From JBEEOW01 sp041191405 (GTDB lineage Bacteria > Bacteroidota > Bacteroidia > Cytophagales > UBA9547), in contig JBEEOW010000036.1 of assembly GCA_041191405.1 (NCBI GenBank), positions 1 to 35,420 on the forward strand: 35,420 bases of DNA, given 5' to 3'. Shown here in pieces: positions 14,756-23,828 of this stretch. Numbering within the stretch: the first letter of the stretch is position 1; each line of letters starts with the position of its first letter. The notes under the pieces are model-generated. The model ran no database searches, was not told where the DNA came from, and saw nothing but the letters and a program-made list of their open reading frames with translations. The position numbers were made by a program, and so were the translations under genes.

Positions 14756-17700
14756 ATGAAAAAAATCTATTTTATCGTACTTTTTTCAATTTTGAGTACT
14801 GCATTATTTGCTCAAACTAACAATGATAATAAATCTATACTTTGGGAAATTAAAGGTAATGGATTGAGCAAACCCTCGTATTTATTTGGAACGATACATA
14901 TTACCAATAAAGACGTTTTTAACTTTCCAGATTCGGTTTTTGCAAAAATAGCAAAATGTGATGTAACAGCTTTTGAAATAAACCTTGATTCATCATCAGC
15001 GGATGTAATTGCAATAATTGAAAAAAAAGCAAAAAGAAAATTGTTAAACGATTTTTTTGATAATAAAGAAATTGAAACACTTAAAAAAAATCTCGATAAA
15101 CAAAATATAAAAATCGATAATATCGAAAAAAAATCTCCCTATGAAATCATAAATAGTATTCAACAAAAAAGAAAAAAAACTAAAAATATGGATGTATTCT
15201 TAGATGCATACCTATTTAAAAAAGCAAAATTTATGAACAAAAGTATTTTTGGTTTAGAAACTGCCAAAGATCAAATGAGTATTTTTGAAAATATTAAAAA
15301 AGATGAGCTAAAAGATATTATTGAAACTTCAATTGATTCTACATTAATCAATCAAATTAAAGATTATGACGATATGGTTCAAATGTATATAAATCAAGAC
15401 ATTGAAGGTTTATATAATTACATCCATAAACAAAAATCGAAAAATTGGGAAGATGCATTACTTTCAAAACGTAATGTAAAAATGGATATTAAAATTGATA
15501 GTTTAATTAAAAAAAGTAGTGCATTTATTTGTGTTGGATCAGCTCATTTAGCTGGAGAACTTGGATTAATTAAACTTTTAAAACAACGAGGATATGAAGT
15601 TACTCCTTTAAAATCGCCCAAAACTGGATATTATAAACAATTTTTACCAGATGAAAAAGTTGACAATTGGTCTATGTACACTGATTCAGTACAAGGATTT
15701 AGGGTAAAACTTCCATCAAAACCAAGTACGATAAATATAAACGGTGTTGATGCAATGAGTTTTATGGACATTTCAACGAATCATTTTTATATGGTTGTAT
15801 CAACTCCAAACACATCATCTCCAGAAGAATATGCAAAAACATTTATTGAAAGAGCTAGTGACAAAGGAGAAATACTAAATAAGAAAACTTTTAAATTTAA
15901 AAATTATCCAGCATTCGAAGCCACTCTTAAAAATAAACAGGGAAATTATATTACACGCTCAATTTTAGTTGGGAAAAAAGCCTATACTTTAATGATTGGT
16001 TGTAACGTAGAACCTAATAAAGATTATGCTAATAGATTTTTTGAATCAATCTCCTTTATCGATTCAAAAAAATATATCTATAAAGAATACACAAATGACA
16101 CTGCTGCTTTCAAAATTAATGTTTTGTCAAATATTAAAATGACAGAGAATGAAACTTCAAATGGCATGATTTACAGAACATTTACAAGTGCTGATGAAAA
16201 TATTGCAGGAATAATTTCTGTCACTTATATTGATTATGAAAAAGGATACTATTTTCCTAGTACAGAATTACTGTATGACCAAGTATCAAAAAACCTTTTT
16301 GAGAGTTCAGGCTTTACTGTTATATCAGCAATTGATACACTAGTGGAAAATTACGCTTCAAAAGACTTTTTCATTAAAACAGATCACAATAAAAAAGGAA
16401 TTTTCAGATATATTTTGAGAGGTAATAGACTGTATATTTTGGCATTGGAATATTCAAATACAACCAATGAAAATGAAATTAGTACCATTATTAACAGTTT
16501 TAAATTTACTCCGTTTTTAAAACCAACATTAGTTAAATATACTTCAGCAAAAAAAGAATTTGAACTATTGGCTCCACATGATATGGAACAAATTATCGAA
16601 GATTCGCTTGCTCAAAACTATAATTTCAACTATCAAGAACACTATGTTCATAAAGGAGGATTAAAAACCAATAATAATTGGATTGAAATAAATAAATACC
16701 AATTTGGAAATTATGAATACTTAAAAACTGAATCCGATTTGCAAAAGTATTTAAAAGAATATGCTGTTGCAGAGGAAGACTCGTTAATTGACTCAGCAAT
16801 AGCAAGTTCTAAATCAATTAAATATTTTAAATTTAACTCTATATTTAAAAAAAATAAAACCATTCAAAAATTAATTAGAGCTTATGTATCTGGAAAAGAT
16901 TTTTATATCATTGCTTCAATTAAATATTTAAATGAAAAAAATGATTCTTCATCAACACAAATGCTAAACTCATTCAAAATATTGAAATCTGACAAAAGTT
17001 TTGATATTTTGAGTAATAAAAAAACAAAGTTACTAAGTGATTTAAAATCAAAAAACGATTCAATATTTACTCAAGCGCACGATAATATTAAAAAATATCC
17101 TTTTGAAAAAAATGATATTTCGGAACTTGAAAAAGCTTCATTAATTCAATATTTAGATGACACATCTGAATTTCATCCTACTCAAATTGAAATTATTAAC
17201 ACCATTTATTCGCTTAAAGATTCAAGTGAAATAGTAAATTACATAAAAAGTAAATTTAATAGCTATCCAGATTCAGGACAAATTCGTGCAAATGCATTAG
17301 CTAATTTAGCAAATATTAAATCTAAAGAATCGATTCAATTATGGAATGAATTAATTGCAAATTTTAGATTTGCCAAAAATTCAAAACTTTACTCATATTC
17401 ACTAACAGGTGCTTTGGCTTATGATTCAATTCCTGAAATTAAACATATCCTGCCTACAATTTCAAAACACATAGATAATGAAAAAAGTAAATCAATTTTT
17501 TACAGAATTTCAGAGAATGGATTAACCAATAAAATTATTTCTCATGAAGATATTGCTCACTTAAAGGATAAAATAATTAAAGAAGCTCAGAATGAATATA
17601 TTAAAATAAGTAATTCCTTCCAAGATACCTTACAATACTATTCTGAAACTTTTTACGATGCAATGTCTATCTTAAATAAACTTCCAAAATCAGCTGATGT

Positions 17701-18208
17701 TATACATTTAAATAAAAAAATAATTGAAGATACAATTAGTTATAACAAGCTTTCAGCATTTAGATATCTTATTGATAATAAAGAAGTTTTTGACAAAAAA
17801 CATCTCGATCTATTCCTTAAAGATCCAATAAACAGAATTGATTTATATGATGAATTAAATAATATAAATAGATTAGATGCTTTTCCTGTTACATTAAAAA
17901 AACAAAAGTATTTTGCTGAAGGTGATTTATTAAAAATAGTAAATTACGATGGCGAATCTACTGCTACTTTAACTTTTGTGGAGGAGAAAAAAATAAATAT
18001 CGGTCAAGAGAAGAAACGTGTATTTATATATAAAGTAAATTTTAGTGAGGATGAAAGTGAAAGTTTATTTGGTATGGCTGGTCCTTATGCTTTAACAGAT
18101 AAAGAATTATCCACTCATGGTGAATTTACCAATTTCAGTAATGATACTTTTGATACTCTTTCAATTGACGAACACATAAATAAAATGTTATATTCATCAG
18201 AATATTAA
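14756..18208 (+). CDS. GumN/TraB-type protein with long repeat-bearing C-terminal extension
   Basis: An 1150-residue protein with a signal peptide ending near LFAQ (residue 20). Residues about 28-285 are a TraB/GumN (Tiki-like) domain. It has GTIH at 45-48 and GSAH near 261-264, the two GxxH motifs thought to bind the catalytic metal of Tiki proteases; an acidic ENLD-like FEINLD follows the first. The family is normally about 280-300 residues. The rest is extra: three alike segments of about 140 residues (about 303-441, 445-585, 594-742), each starting with an F-x-V/L-x-LP-like strand and ending in a phrase such as INSFKF or LNSFKI. Then comes a helical, HEAT-like stretch (about 770-1050) and a small C-terminal part. 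It is probably secreted or periplasmic. It stands alone between the suc terminator and a shared terminator with trpA. The extension's function is unknown. Confidence 0.8.
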   Translation: MKKIYFIVLFSILSTALFAQTNNDNKSILWEIKGNGLSKPSYLFGTIHITNKDVFNFPDSVFAKIAKCDVTAFEINLDSSSADVIAIIEKKAKRKLLNDFFDNKEIETLKKNLDKQNIKIDNIEKKSPYEIINSIQQKRKKTKNMDVFLDAYLFKKAKFMNKSIFGLETAKDQMSIFENIKKDELKDIIETSIDSTLINQIKDYDDMVQMYINQDIEGLYNYIHKQKSKNWEDALLSKRNVKMDIKIDSLIKKSSAFICVGSAHLAGELGLIKLLKQRGYEVTPLKSPKTGYYKQFLPDEKVDNWSMYTDSVQGFRVKLPSKPSTININGVDAMSFMDISTNHFYMVVSTPNTSSPEEYAKTFIERASDKGEILNKKTFKFKNYPAFEATLKNKQGNYITRSILVGKKAYTLMIGCNVEPNKDYANRFFESISFIDSKKYIYKEYTNDTAAFKINVLSNIKMTENETSNGMIYRTFTSADENIAGIISVTYIDYEKGYYFPSTELLYDQVSKNLFESSGFTVISAIDTLVENYASKDFFIKTDHNKKGIFRYILRGNRLYILALEYSNTTNENEISTIINSFKFTPFLKPTLVKYTSAKKEFELLAPHDMEQIIEDSLAQNYNFNYQEHYVHKGGLKTNNNWIEINKYQFGNYEYLKTESDLQKYLKEYAVAEEDSLIDSAIASSKSIKYFKFNSIFKKNKTIQKLIRAYVSGKDFYIIASIKYLNEKNDSSSTQMLNSFKILKSDKSFDILSNKKTKLLSDLKSKNDSIFTQAHDNIKKYPFEKNDISELEKASLIQYLDDTSEFHPTQIEIINTIYSLKDSSEIVNYIKSKFNSYPDSGQIRANALANLANIKSKESIQLWNELIANFRFAKNSKLYSYSLTGALAYDSIPEIKHILPTISKHIDNEKSKSIFYRISENGLTNKIISHEDIAHLKDKIIKEAQNEYIKISNSFQDTLQYYSETFYDAMSILNKLPKSADVIHLNKKIIEDTISYNKLSAFRYLIDNKEVFDKKHLDLFLKDPINRIDLYDELNNINRLDAFPVTLKKQKYFAEGDLLKIVNYDGESTATLTFVEEKKINIGQEKKRVFIYKVNFSEDESESLFGMAGPYALTDKELSTHGEFTNFSNDTFDTLSIDEHINKMLYSSEY

Positions 18209-18214
18209 AAAAAA

Positions 18215-18255
18215 TAGGAGCAATAATTTATATTAAACTATTGCTCCTATAAATA
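18215..18255. terminator. Bidirectional terminator
   Basis: A perfect 11-bp stem (TAGGAGCAATA / TATTGCTCCTA, outer limits 18215-18249) lies between the convergent GumN/TraB and trpA genes. A-rich sequence on the left and T/A-rich sequence on the right suit termination in both directions. Confidence 0.75.
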
Positions 18256-18269
18256 TTTAAAAAAACAAG

Positions 18270-19052
18270 TTACTTTATTACTGAACTCACAAAGCCTTCA
18301 ATTTCAGTTTCTAAATTACCACCAATAGTTAAAGATTTAACAAAAGCGCTACCAATAATAGCTCCGTTGGCTATTGATGTTGCTTTTTCAAAAGTTGATT
18401 TATCTGAAATACCAAAACCTGCAACTATTGGATTTTTTAAGTTGTATGATTTAATTCTTGCAAAATAATCTTCTTGTTCAGAGGTAACATCCGAACGAGT
18501 ACCCGTTGTTCCTGCAGTTGCAACCATATAAATAAATCCGTTTGAGTTTTCGTCAATCCAACGAACTCTTTCCTCTGAACTTACAGGTGTAATTAAGAAA
18601 ATATTTACCAAACCATATTTCTCAAATACCGGTTTGTACTCTTCAATATATTCTTGCATTGGTAGGTCAGGAAGAATAATTCCATCAATACCAATTTCTT
18701 GTGCTTTTGCACAAAATGCATCTAATCCATAACGCAATACAGGGTTAATATAACCCATTAAAAGCAATGGTAATTCAGGAGAAACATGTTGTCTAATATC
18801 CGCAATTTGCTCGAAAAGTAATTTCATTGTCATACCATTTTCCAATGCAATTTCAGACGAACGCTGAATTACTGGTCCATCAGCAACAGGGTCGGAGAAT
18901 GGAATACCAATTTCAATAAAATCAACTCCAGCTTTATCGAGCGACTTAATTACTTGCGCTGTATCGCCAATTGATGGATAACCTGCTGTAAAATATATAG
19001 ATAAAACCGAATTTGGTTTACGGTTAAATAATGCTTCAATTCTATTTTTCAT
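18270..19052 (-). CDS. trpA: Tryptophan synthase alpha chain
   Basis: A 260-residue TIM barrel that cleaves indole-3-glycerol phosphate to indole and glyceraldehyde phosphate. The catalytic glutamate is in FIEIGIPFSDPVADGPVIQ (E near residue 47) and the catalytic aspartate in GIDGIILPDLP. The phosphate-binding loops are VATAGTTGTRSD and VAGFGISDKSTF. Length is normal. No other trp gene is in the window, so trpA is separated from trpB or lies at the end of a broken operon. A -7-like TAAACTTG lies on the minus strand at 19072-19079, so it probably has its own promoter. Confidence 0.96.
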   Translation of the reverse strand: MKNRIEALFNRKPNSVLSIYFTAGYPSIGDTAQVIKSLDKAGVDFIEIGIPFSDPVADGPVIQRSSEIALENGMTMKLLFEQIADIRQHVSPELPLLLMGYINPVLRYGLDAFCAKAQEIGIDGIILPDLPMQEYIEEYKPVFEKYGLVNIFLITPVSSEERVRWIDENSNGFIYMVATAGTTGTRSDVTSEQEDYFARIKSYNLKNPIVAGFGISDKSTFEKATSIANGAIIGSAFVKSLTIGGNLETEIEGFVSSVIK

Positions 19053-19071
19053 AACAATTGCAATTTGAATA

Positions 19072-19079
19072 CAAGTTTA
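19072..19079 (-). promoter_or_regulatory. Possible -7 element of trpA
   Basis: TAAACTTG on the minus strand matches TAnnTTTG at all but one fixed position, about 20 bp before the ATG. No clear -33 partner is seen. Confidence 0.4.
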
Positions 19080-19151
19080 AAAAAATGATTTGTTATTACG
19101 AATTTATAATGAAGTTAATTTGGGTGATAAATGAGGATTTAGAATAAATAG

Positions 19152-19838
19152 TTACTTCACTGGAGCACAAATTACCTCTTCATTATTATGTAAATGAAAT
19201 GTTTGTGGCATTGTACCTCTTAAAATAACCCAAACACCAATCAACAATGTAAAATAAGGCATTGCAATAACCAATTTTCGTCTAAAATCTCCTGTAAAAA
19301 GTGATTTTGAAATCATTAATAAAAACAAAAGAGGAACAGTCCCTAAACCATAAATGAGCATATACATCGCTGAATCTTGCCAAGTGTTTATTACAGAAGC
19401 TGTTGCAAGTGCAACATACACCATTCCACAAGGTAATAATCCATTTAACATGCCAACAAAAATAATTTTATTGTGTGTATAGTTTTTGAAAAAATACCCC
19501 ATCAATTGATTTACTTTTCTTGAAAATGGATTGTTAGGTAGTGTAAATTCTCCTTTACCAAGTATTTGTTTCAATGCAAAAATGATTAAAAATATACCCA
19601 TTCCTATGGCAATTGCTTTTTGACTTAAGCCCACTTTTGTTAAAATATCACCTGTAAAACCAACTATTACCCCCAAAACAGTATATGAAAAAATTCTGCC
19701 TAATTGATAAACCAAAGTATTAAAAACTGTTGTAACAAAACTCGATTTTCCCAAAGGTAATGCAAGCATTATTGGTCCACACATACCAACACAATGCAAA
19801 CTTGCCATTAATCCTGTTATGAAAGCTAGGTAAAGCAT
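19152..19838 (-). CDS. TauE/SafE-like (DsbD_2 type) membrane protein
   Basis: A 228-residue protein with about six membrane helices. It starts MLYLAFITGLMASLHCVGMCGP; the HCxGMCG motif marks the DsbD_2/cytochrome c biogenesis-type transporters annotated as sulfite exporter TauE/SafE. In Bacteroidota such a gene usually follows ccoH/fixH and may move copper or reductant for cbb3 oxidase assembly. I place the start at 19836-19838. The frame stays open upstream to 20063, but that part translates a 7-bp microsatellite into a meaningless LNSQLST repeat. The microsatellite ends 7 bp before the chosen ATG, so copy number could affect expression. It follows FixH after 313 bp. Confidence 0.8.
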   Translation of the reverse strand: MLYLAFITGLMASLHCVGMCGPIMLALPLGKSSFVTTVFNTLVYQLGRIFSYTVLGVIVGFTGDILTKVGLSQKAIAIGMGIFLIIFALKQILGKGEFTLPNNPFSRKVNQLMGYFFKNYTHNKIIFVGMLNGLLPCGMVYVALATASVINTWQDSAMYMLIYGLGTVPLLFLLMISKSLFTGDFRRKLVIAMPYFTLLIGVWVILRGTMPQTFHLHNNEEVICAPVK

Positions 19839-19844
19839 TTTTTT

Positions 19845-19938
<94 letters not shown>

Positions 19939-19941
19939 TTA

Positions 19942-19972
19942 CGGTTGTCAAGGTCTTTGACCGTTGACAACG
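19942..19972. repeat. REP-like hairpin beside the microsatellite
   Basis: GTTGTCAAGGTC pairs with GACCGTTGACAAC around a TTT loop, with one bulged base. It lies 5 bp beyond the 13-copy array, on its upstream side relative to the gene. No T-tract follows on either strand. The remaining 180 bp up to FixH hold only AT-rich sequence and a further 7-bp-period array. Confidence 0.6.
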
Positions 19973-20121
19973 TGGATTTTATAATAATCTTTATAATTGT
20001 AAATTGTATTTGGGAAAAGTACAAAAAGTAAATTACTAATTCCACCGTAATTCCCCTCCACATAAATGAATACGAGAGTATAAAATTTGATTGCGAAGCA
20101 AGGTTAGGGATGGGTTATATT

Positions 20122-20156
20122 AATTATTAATTATTAATTATCAATTACTAATTACT
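20122..20156. repeat. 7-bp-period array (AATTATT) including the FixH stop
   Basis: Five units in phase, AATTATT, AATTATT, AATTATC, AATTACT and AATTACT. The last contains the FixH stop codon (20152-20154, minus strand). Confidence 0.65.
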
Positions 20157-20571
20157 TAACCAGCGTTTCCTCTCTATAACACTCCTCTCCTCCTTGCTTC
20201 CATGTGATTTTTACTTTCCACAAACCTGTTCCTAAATTTTGTGTTGATATTTCTTGAACTGACTGTTGATTTAAAGATTTTTCAACATCTTGTTTTGCAC
20301 TTGATGCTTTATAAAAAAGTACTTTTCCTGATTCAATTGGTGTTTCTCCAAAATTCAACACTAATTTATTATTCTGATTATCAAAATTGTAAATCATTGC
20401 TTTGGCAAATTTGCTTCGCATACGATTTAGTTGTGTTTCATACTTTACTTCTTGTTCGTAATAATCTTTGGCTACCAACTCACTATCCGAACGAAATGCT
20501 TTTGAAACTAAAAATCCAATGTATCCCATAAAGAATACCATTACCAATACTAAAGATTTGCCCCAATTCAT
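20152..20571 (-). CDS. FixH/CcoH family protein
   Basis: A 139-residue protein with one N-terminal membrane helix (about 5-22) and a periplasmic-type domain. The stretch SDSELVAKDYYEQEVKYETQ after the helix is characteristic of FixH/CcoH, an assembly factor of cbb3-type cytochrome oxidase. The C-terminal WKVKITWKQGGEECYREE forms the last strands of the domain. Normally it lies after ccoNOP and ccoG and before a TauE/SafE-like gene. Here the latter neighbour is present downstream but the oxidase genes are not upstream; a NUDIX gene is. Confidence 0.88.
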   Translation of the reverse strand: MNWGKSLVLVMVFFMGYIGFLVSKAFRSDSELVAKDYYEQEVKYETQLNRMRSKFAKAMIYNFDNQNNKLVLNFGETPIESGKVLFYKASSAKQDVEKSLNQQSVQEISTQNLGTGLWKVKITWKQGGEECYREETLVK

Positions 20572-20690
20572 AGCTTTATTTTTTTAACAAAGTTCAGCTA
20601 AATGGATGCTTAAAAATATGACAATTGTCAGCTAAATGCGAGATTTTAAATAGTTTTAAAGATGGTGAGAGGAGAAAAAATAATATTTTA

Positions 20691-20732
20691 TACTTAATAC
20701 CTAATACTTTGTACTCAGTACTACTCCGTACT
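20691..20732. repeat. 7-bp-period array (TACTNNN) including the NUDIX stop
   Basis: Six units in phase, TACTTAA, TACCTAA, TACTTTG, TACTCAG, TACTACT and CCGTACT. The NUDIX stop codon (20721-20723) and the codons for its last residues (LSTE) lie in the array, so the repeat has been taken into the coding end. Confidence 0.65.
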
Positions 20733-21392
20733 TAACTTTGTATATTTTTTAAATACATTTTGTATAGAGCCGTAAGATGATTTGATAGCAACTTTCGCTT
20801 CTTGAATATCCATCCATTTAACTTCTAAAATATCTTCATCCTCTTGAGGAGCTAATCCTGAATCATCTGTGCAATTCATTAGATACCAAACAGTTTTTTT
20901 CAATATCCTCTTACCTCTTAAAGTATAAGTATGCCAAGTAGTACCAATTTTTTCAAGAACCTCTACTTTTATACCACATTCCTCTTCCACTTCACGAGCA
21001 GCACCTTCTTCCAAAGTTTCGTCTTTTTCAAGTTTACCTTTTGGTAAATCCCAAACTCCAAGGCGATGAATCAAGAGATATTTATCATCTTTTAATACCA
21101 AACCACCAGCAGCTGTAATAATTTTAAATTGGTCTTTAAAAAAACGAGTTGCAATATCTTTATCTACAAAAGCCAAAGTGATAGAATTTAATTTTTTTAA
21201 TTTCTTCACTTCCATAATTTTAATCAAACCTGATAGCTGTGCAAGATTTGCATTTAGAATTAAAATATCGCCATTTAACATTGACGACATAATTTCTTCT
21301 CCATTTTTAAGCACTAAATCAAATTTTGATTTTTCAAAACTTGAATTCATACTTTTTAACTTTACTAGCTTATCGTTGATAAAAACCTTCAT
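20721..21392 (-). CDS. NUDIX hydrolase domain protein
   Basis: A 223-residue protein. The C-terminal half holds a complete Nudix box, from GKLEKDETLEEGAAREVEEECGI, matching GxxxxxExxxxxxxREUxEExGU; it therefore hydrolyses a nucleoside diphosphate linked to another group, substrate unknown. The N-terminal 90 residues (FINDKLVKLKS... MEVKKLKKLNSITLAF) are a separate domain found in related Bacteroidota proteins. I chose ATG 21390-21392 because a perfect -7 element covers the alternative GTG start at 21416. Divergent from pyrE. The last residues come from a 7-bp repeat array. Confidence 0.88.
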   Translation of the reverse strand: MKVFINDKLVKLKSMNSSFEKSKFDLVLKNGEEIMSSMLNGDILILNANLAQLSGLIKIMEVKKLKKLNSITLAFVDKDIATRFFKDQFKIITAAGGLVLKDDKYLLIHRLGVWDLPKGKLEKDETLEEGAAREVEEECGIKVEVLEKIGTTWHTYTLRGKRILKKTVWYLMNCTDDSGLAPQEDEDILEVKWMDIQEAKVAIKSSYGSIQNVFKKYTKLSTE

Positions 21393-21415
21393 TGGTGAAA
21401 TGCTTTTTGTACACA

Positions 21416-21423
21416 CAAATATA
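21416..21423 (-). promoter_or_regulatory. -7 element of the NUDIX gene
   Basis: TATATTTG on the minus strand matches TAnnTTTG exactly, about 24 bp before the chosen ATG. No convincing -33 TTTG is visible. Confidence 0.5.
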
Positions 21424-21461
21424 CAAATTTGAATGCTTATTTACATAAAAACGTAATATCA

Positions 21462-21492
21462 TTGGCTAATAAAAATCAAATGATTTACTTTG
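21462..21492 (+). promoter_or_regulatory. Possible promoter of pyrE
   Basis: TTG at 21462-21464 and TTACTTTG at 21485-21492 (one mismatch to TAnnTTTG) are 20 bp apart, and the pyrE ATG follows 25 bp later. Confidence 0.5.
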
Positions 21493-21517
21493 TGTAATTA
21501 AATGCTAAATTAAAGAA

Positions 21518-22147
21518 ATGAGTGTAGCCCATAAAATTGCAGAAATCTTACTTGATGCAAAAGCAGTAAAGTTAAGTCCAGATGCGCCATTCACTTGGAG
21601 TTCAGGTTGGAAATCACCTATTTACTGCGACAACAGAGTTGTATTATCTTACCCTGAGAAAAGAAAATTTATCAAAGAAGCTTTGGCTGAATTGATTAAA
21701 AATAAATTTCCACAAGCAACAGCAATTGCTGGTGTTGCCACTGCTGGTATTCCACAAGGTGCTTTAGTTGCTGATGAATTAAATTTATCATTTGCCTATG
21801 TACGCCCTAAACCGAAAGATCACGGAATGGGTAACCAAATTGAAGGCAGACTTGAAACTACTGATAAAGTAGTTATAATTGAAGATTTAATTTCAACAGG
21901 AGGAAGCTCACTAAAAGCGGCCGAAGCTTTACAAAAAGCAGGTATTGAAGTACTTGGAATGGTTTCTATTTTTACTTATGGCTTTGAATTAGCAGAAGAA
22001 AACTTTAAAAATGCTAATATTCCATTAGTTTGTTTAAGTAATTACAATACTCTAATTGAAGTAGCTCAAACTAAAAATGTTGTTTCTGCTTCGCAAATTG
22101 ATTCATTAAACGCTTGGAGAGTTTCTCCTTCTAATTGGGGAGTGTAG
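21518..22147 (+). CDS. pyrE: Orotate phosphoribosyltransferase
   Basis: A 209-residue enzyme joining orotate to PRPP to give orotidine monophosphate (pyrimidine synthesis). It shows the substrate region FTWSSGWKSPIYCDNR, the flexible loop RPKPKDHGMGNQIEGR with conserved lysine and histidine, and the PRPP-binding motif VVIIEDLISTGGSS. Length is normal. It stands alone, with a NUDIX gene diverging upstream and a histidine kinase converging downstream. The gap to the kinase is filled by an inverted pair of 7-bp-period arrays. Confidence 0.97.
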   Translation: MSVAHKIAEILLDAKAVKLSPDAPFTWSSGWKSPIYCDNRVVLSYPEKRKFIKEALAELIKNKFPQATAIAGVATAGIPQGALVADELNLSFAYVRPKPKDHGMGNQIEGRLETTDKVVIIEDLISTGGSSLKAAEALQKAGIEVLGMVSIFTYGFELAEENFKNANIPLVCLSNYNTLIEVAQTKNVVSASQIDSLNAWRVSPSNWGV

Positions 22148-22150
22148 TTA

Positions 22151-22199
22151 GTTGAGAAGTAAGACTTAAGACTTAAGACTTAAGATTTAAGATTTAAAT
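22151..22199. repeat. 7-bp-period array (CTTAAGA), after pyrE
   Basis: Units in phase are GTTGAGA, AGTAAGA, CTTAAGA three times, TTTAAGA and TTTAAAT. This single locus contains both the GTTGAGA and the CTTAAGA unit, linking the array types as one family. Its right-hand units are complementary to the array at 22211-22246, and the pair could form a long hairpin and terminate both convergent genes. Confidence 0.75.
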
Positions 22200-22210
22200 C
22201 ACAAAAATTT

Positions 22211-22246
22211 ATCTTAAGTTTTAAGTCTTTCATCTTAAGTCTATAA
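22211..22246. repeat. 7-bp-period array (TCTTAAG), inverted partner, overlapping the kinase stop
   Basis: Units in phase are TCTTAAG, TTTTAAG, TCTTTCA, TCTTAAG and TCTATAA. The stop codon of the histidine kinase (22241-22243) lies in the last unit. Confidence 0.7.
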
Positions 22247-23542
22247 AGGTACTGCTACATAAAAAGTTGTACCGGATTCAGATGTTTCGAACCAAATTTT
22301 TCCAAAATGAAGTTCAACAATTTTCTTGGTAATTGACATACCTAAGCCAACCGATTTTTCTCCTGATGTGCCTCTTCTACCCGCAGATGTAAATTTATCA
22401 AACACATAAGGCTGTATATCAGCAGGAATACCAATTCCATTATCTTTCACTTTAATTAAAAATGTTTCTGGATTATAAAAAGAAACACTAACATCAACAG
22501 TATTATTTGGATTACTAAATTTTATGGCATTAGAAATTAAATTATTAATAGCTCTTGAAAATTTAACCTTATTAATCTGAACATTTACTTCATAATCAAA
22601 AGGTGTAAAATTAACTTTAATTTTTTTCTTATTGGCCAAAGCTTGTTCTCCTTGTATCAAATCTTTAACAAAACTATTCAACTCAATTGATTGTTTCTCA
22701 ATTGGCTCCAGATTGGCTAAATTTTCCGAAGCTTCTAAAACATCAGTTATAATGGCTAACCCTTTTGCACAATATGTATCTATCATTTGAGCATAAGCTA
22801 AACTATCTCCATCATCATTTTTAGGGTCAGCCAAATTCATTTTAATTAAGTCATTCGCCATTTTTATACTTCCAATGGGACTTCTTAAATCATGTGCTAT
22901 TACACTAAAAACTGTTTCTTTTGCTTGATTAGCTTTACTTAATTGACTAATTGCTTCATTTTGATTTTGCATATAAAAATCTAATAATTTAAACAAAAAA
23001 TAAAAACCAATAAGCAATACAACAGGTGTAGCAATAAGAGCATTTTCAGGATTATAATCTGGATTAAAATAAATAGGTTGTCCTGAAAAATTTAATTGGT
23101 GGTAAGTAACAGCGCAAACATATACCATTACCAATAACATTAACGATACAGCACTTTTCCTATCAATTGACAAGTAAACAAAAAGTATAGATATTAACCA
23201 ATAAACCATATACATTACATCTAAACTTGCACCATTAAAAATTGAAATACTTATTGTAGATAATGTAATGTTCAAACCTAAAATATAGGCTACTAAATTT
23301 ATTTTTGATGTATATTTTAAAATAAACATCGAAATTACACTTATTGTAAGTGTAAAAAACAAAGAATAAAGATTTATATAATTTTTACCTATTATTGAAA
23401 TTACAACTGAACTTAGTTCTTGTAGAATAAAAACTAAACCAAAATCAATAACAAGATTGGTTTTAGCTTTTTCAAAATAATTCGTTGCAAGAATATGTTG
23501 AATAGGTAAAAAATATTGGCGTATATTATTTATTAACTTCAT
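22241..23542 (-). CDS. Orphan membrane sensor histidine kinase
   Basis: A 433-residue kinase with about six membrane helices in residues 31-190 and no periplasmic sensor domain of note. A short coiled linker (FYMQNQNEAISQLSKANQ) leads to the dimerisation domain, with the phospho-accepting histidine 217 in VIAHDLRSP. The ATPase domain follows, with the N box NLISNAIKFSN, the G1 box DNGIGIP and the G2 region SVGLGMSITKKIVE. The catalytic parts look intact. No response regulator is adjacent, so its partner is elsewhere. Its membrane region could sense a lipid or membrane state, but that is a guess. Confidence 0.9.
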   Translation of the reverse strand: MKLINNIRQYFLPIQHILATNYFEKAKTNLVIDFGLVFILQELSSVVISIIGKNYINLYSLFFTLTISVISMFILKYTSKINLVAYILGLNITLSTISISIFNGASLDVMYMVYWLISILFVYLSIDRKSAVSLMLLVMVYVCAVTYHQLNFSGQPIYFNPDYNPENALIATPVVLLIGFYFLFKLLDFYMQNQNEAISQLSKANQAKETVFSVIAHDLRSPIGSIKMANDLIKMNLADPKNDDGDSLAYAQMIDTYCAKGLAIITDVLEASENLANLEPIEKQSIELNSFVKDLIQGEQALANKKKIKVNFTPFDYEVNVQINKVKFSRAINNLISNAIKFSNPNNTVDVSVSFYNPETFLIKVKDNGIGIPADIQPYVFDKFTSAGRRGTSGEKSVGLGMSITKKIVELHFGKIWFETSESGTTFYVAVPL

Positions 23543-23828
23543 TATAATTGTAATGACAAATAAAGTGTTAAGTCAACGAATTTAAGCAATTTATCACAAA
23601 AAGAAGTATTTTTTAAATTTTAATTCTAAGATCTAAGATAATTTTAAACAAAAAAGTTATCCACAATCTATGTTATTTCACTCATAAACAATATATTACG
23701 TATCAACTTTTAAAGAAACAAACGAACACTTCAACCCTGATTTACAACCATACAACACCACATATATACACTTAAATTTTTAATTAATATTACTATAAAC
23801 TTTTATTAATAAATTGTGTTTATAACAC

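Noticed and set aside
21393..21416. GTG start for the NUDIX gene
   Set aside because: A perfect -7 element sits on it, so it would not be transcribed in full.
23657..23665. Perfect DnaA box (TTATCCACA)
   Set aside because: A single box with no cluster, no dnaA/dnaN neighbours and no AT-rich unwinding pattern beyond background. Expected about once by chance in a window of this size.
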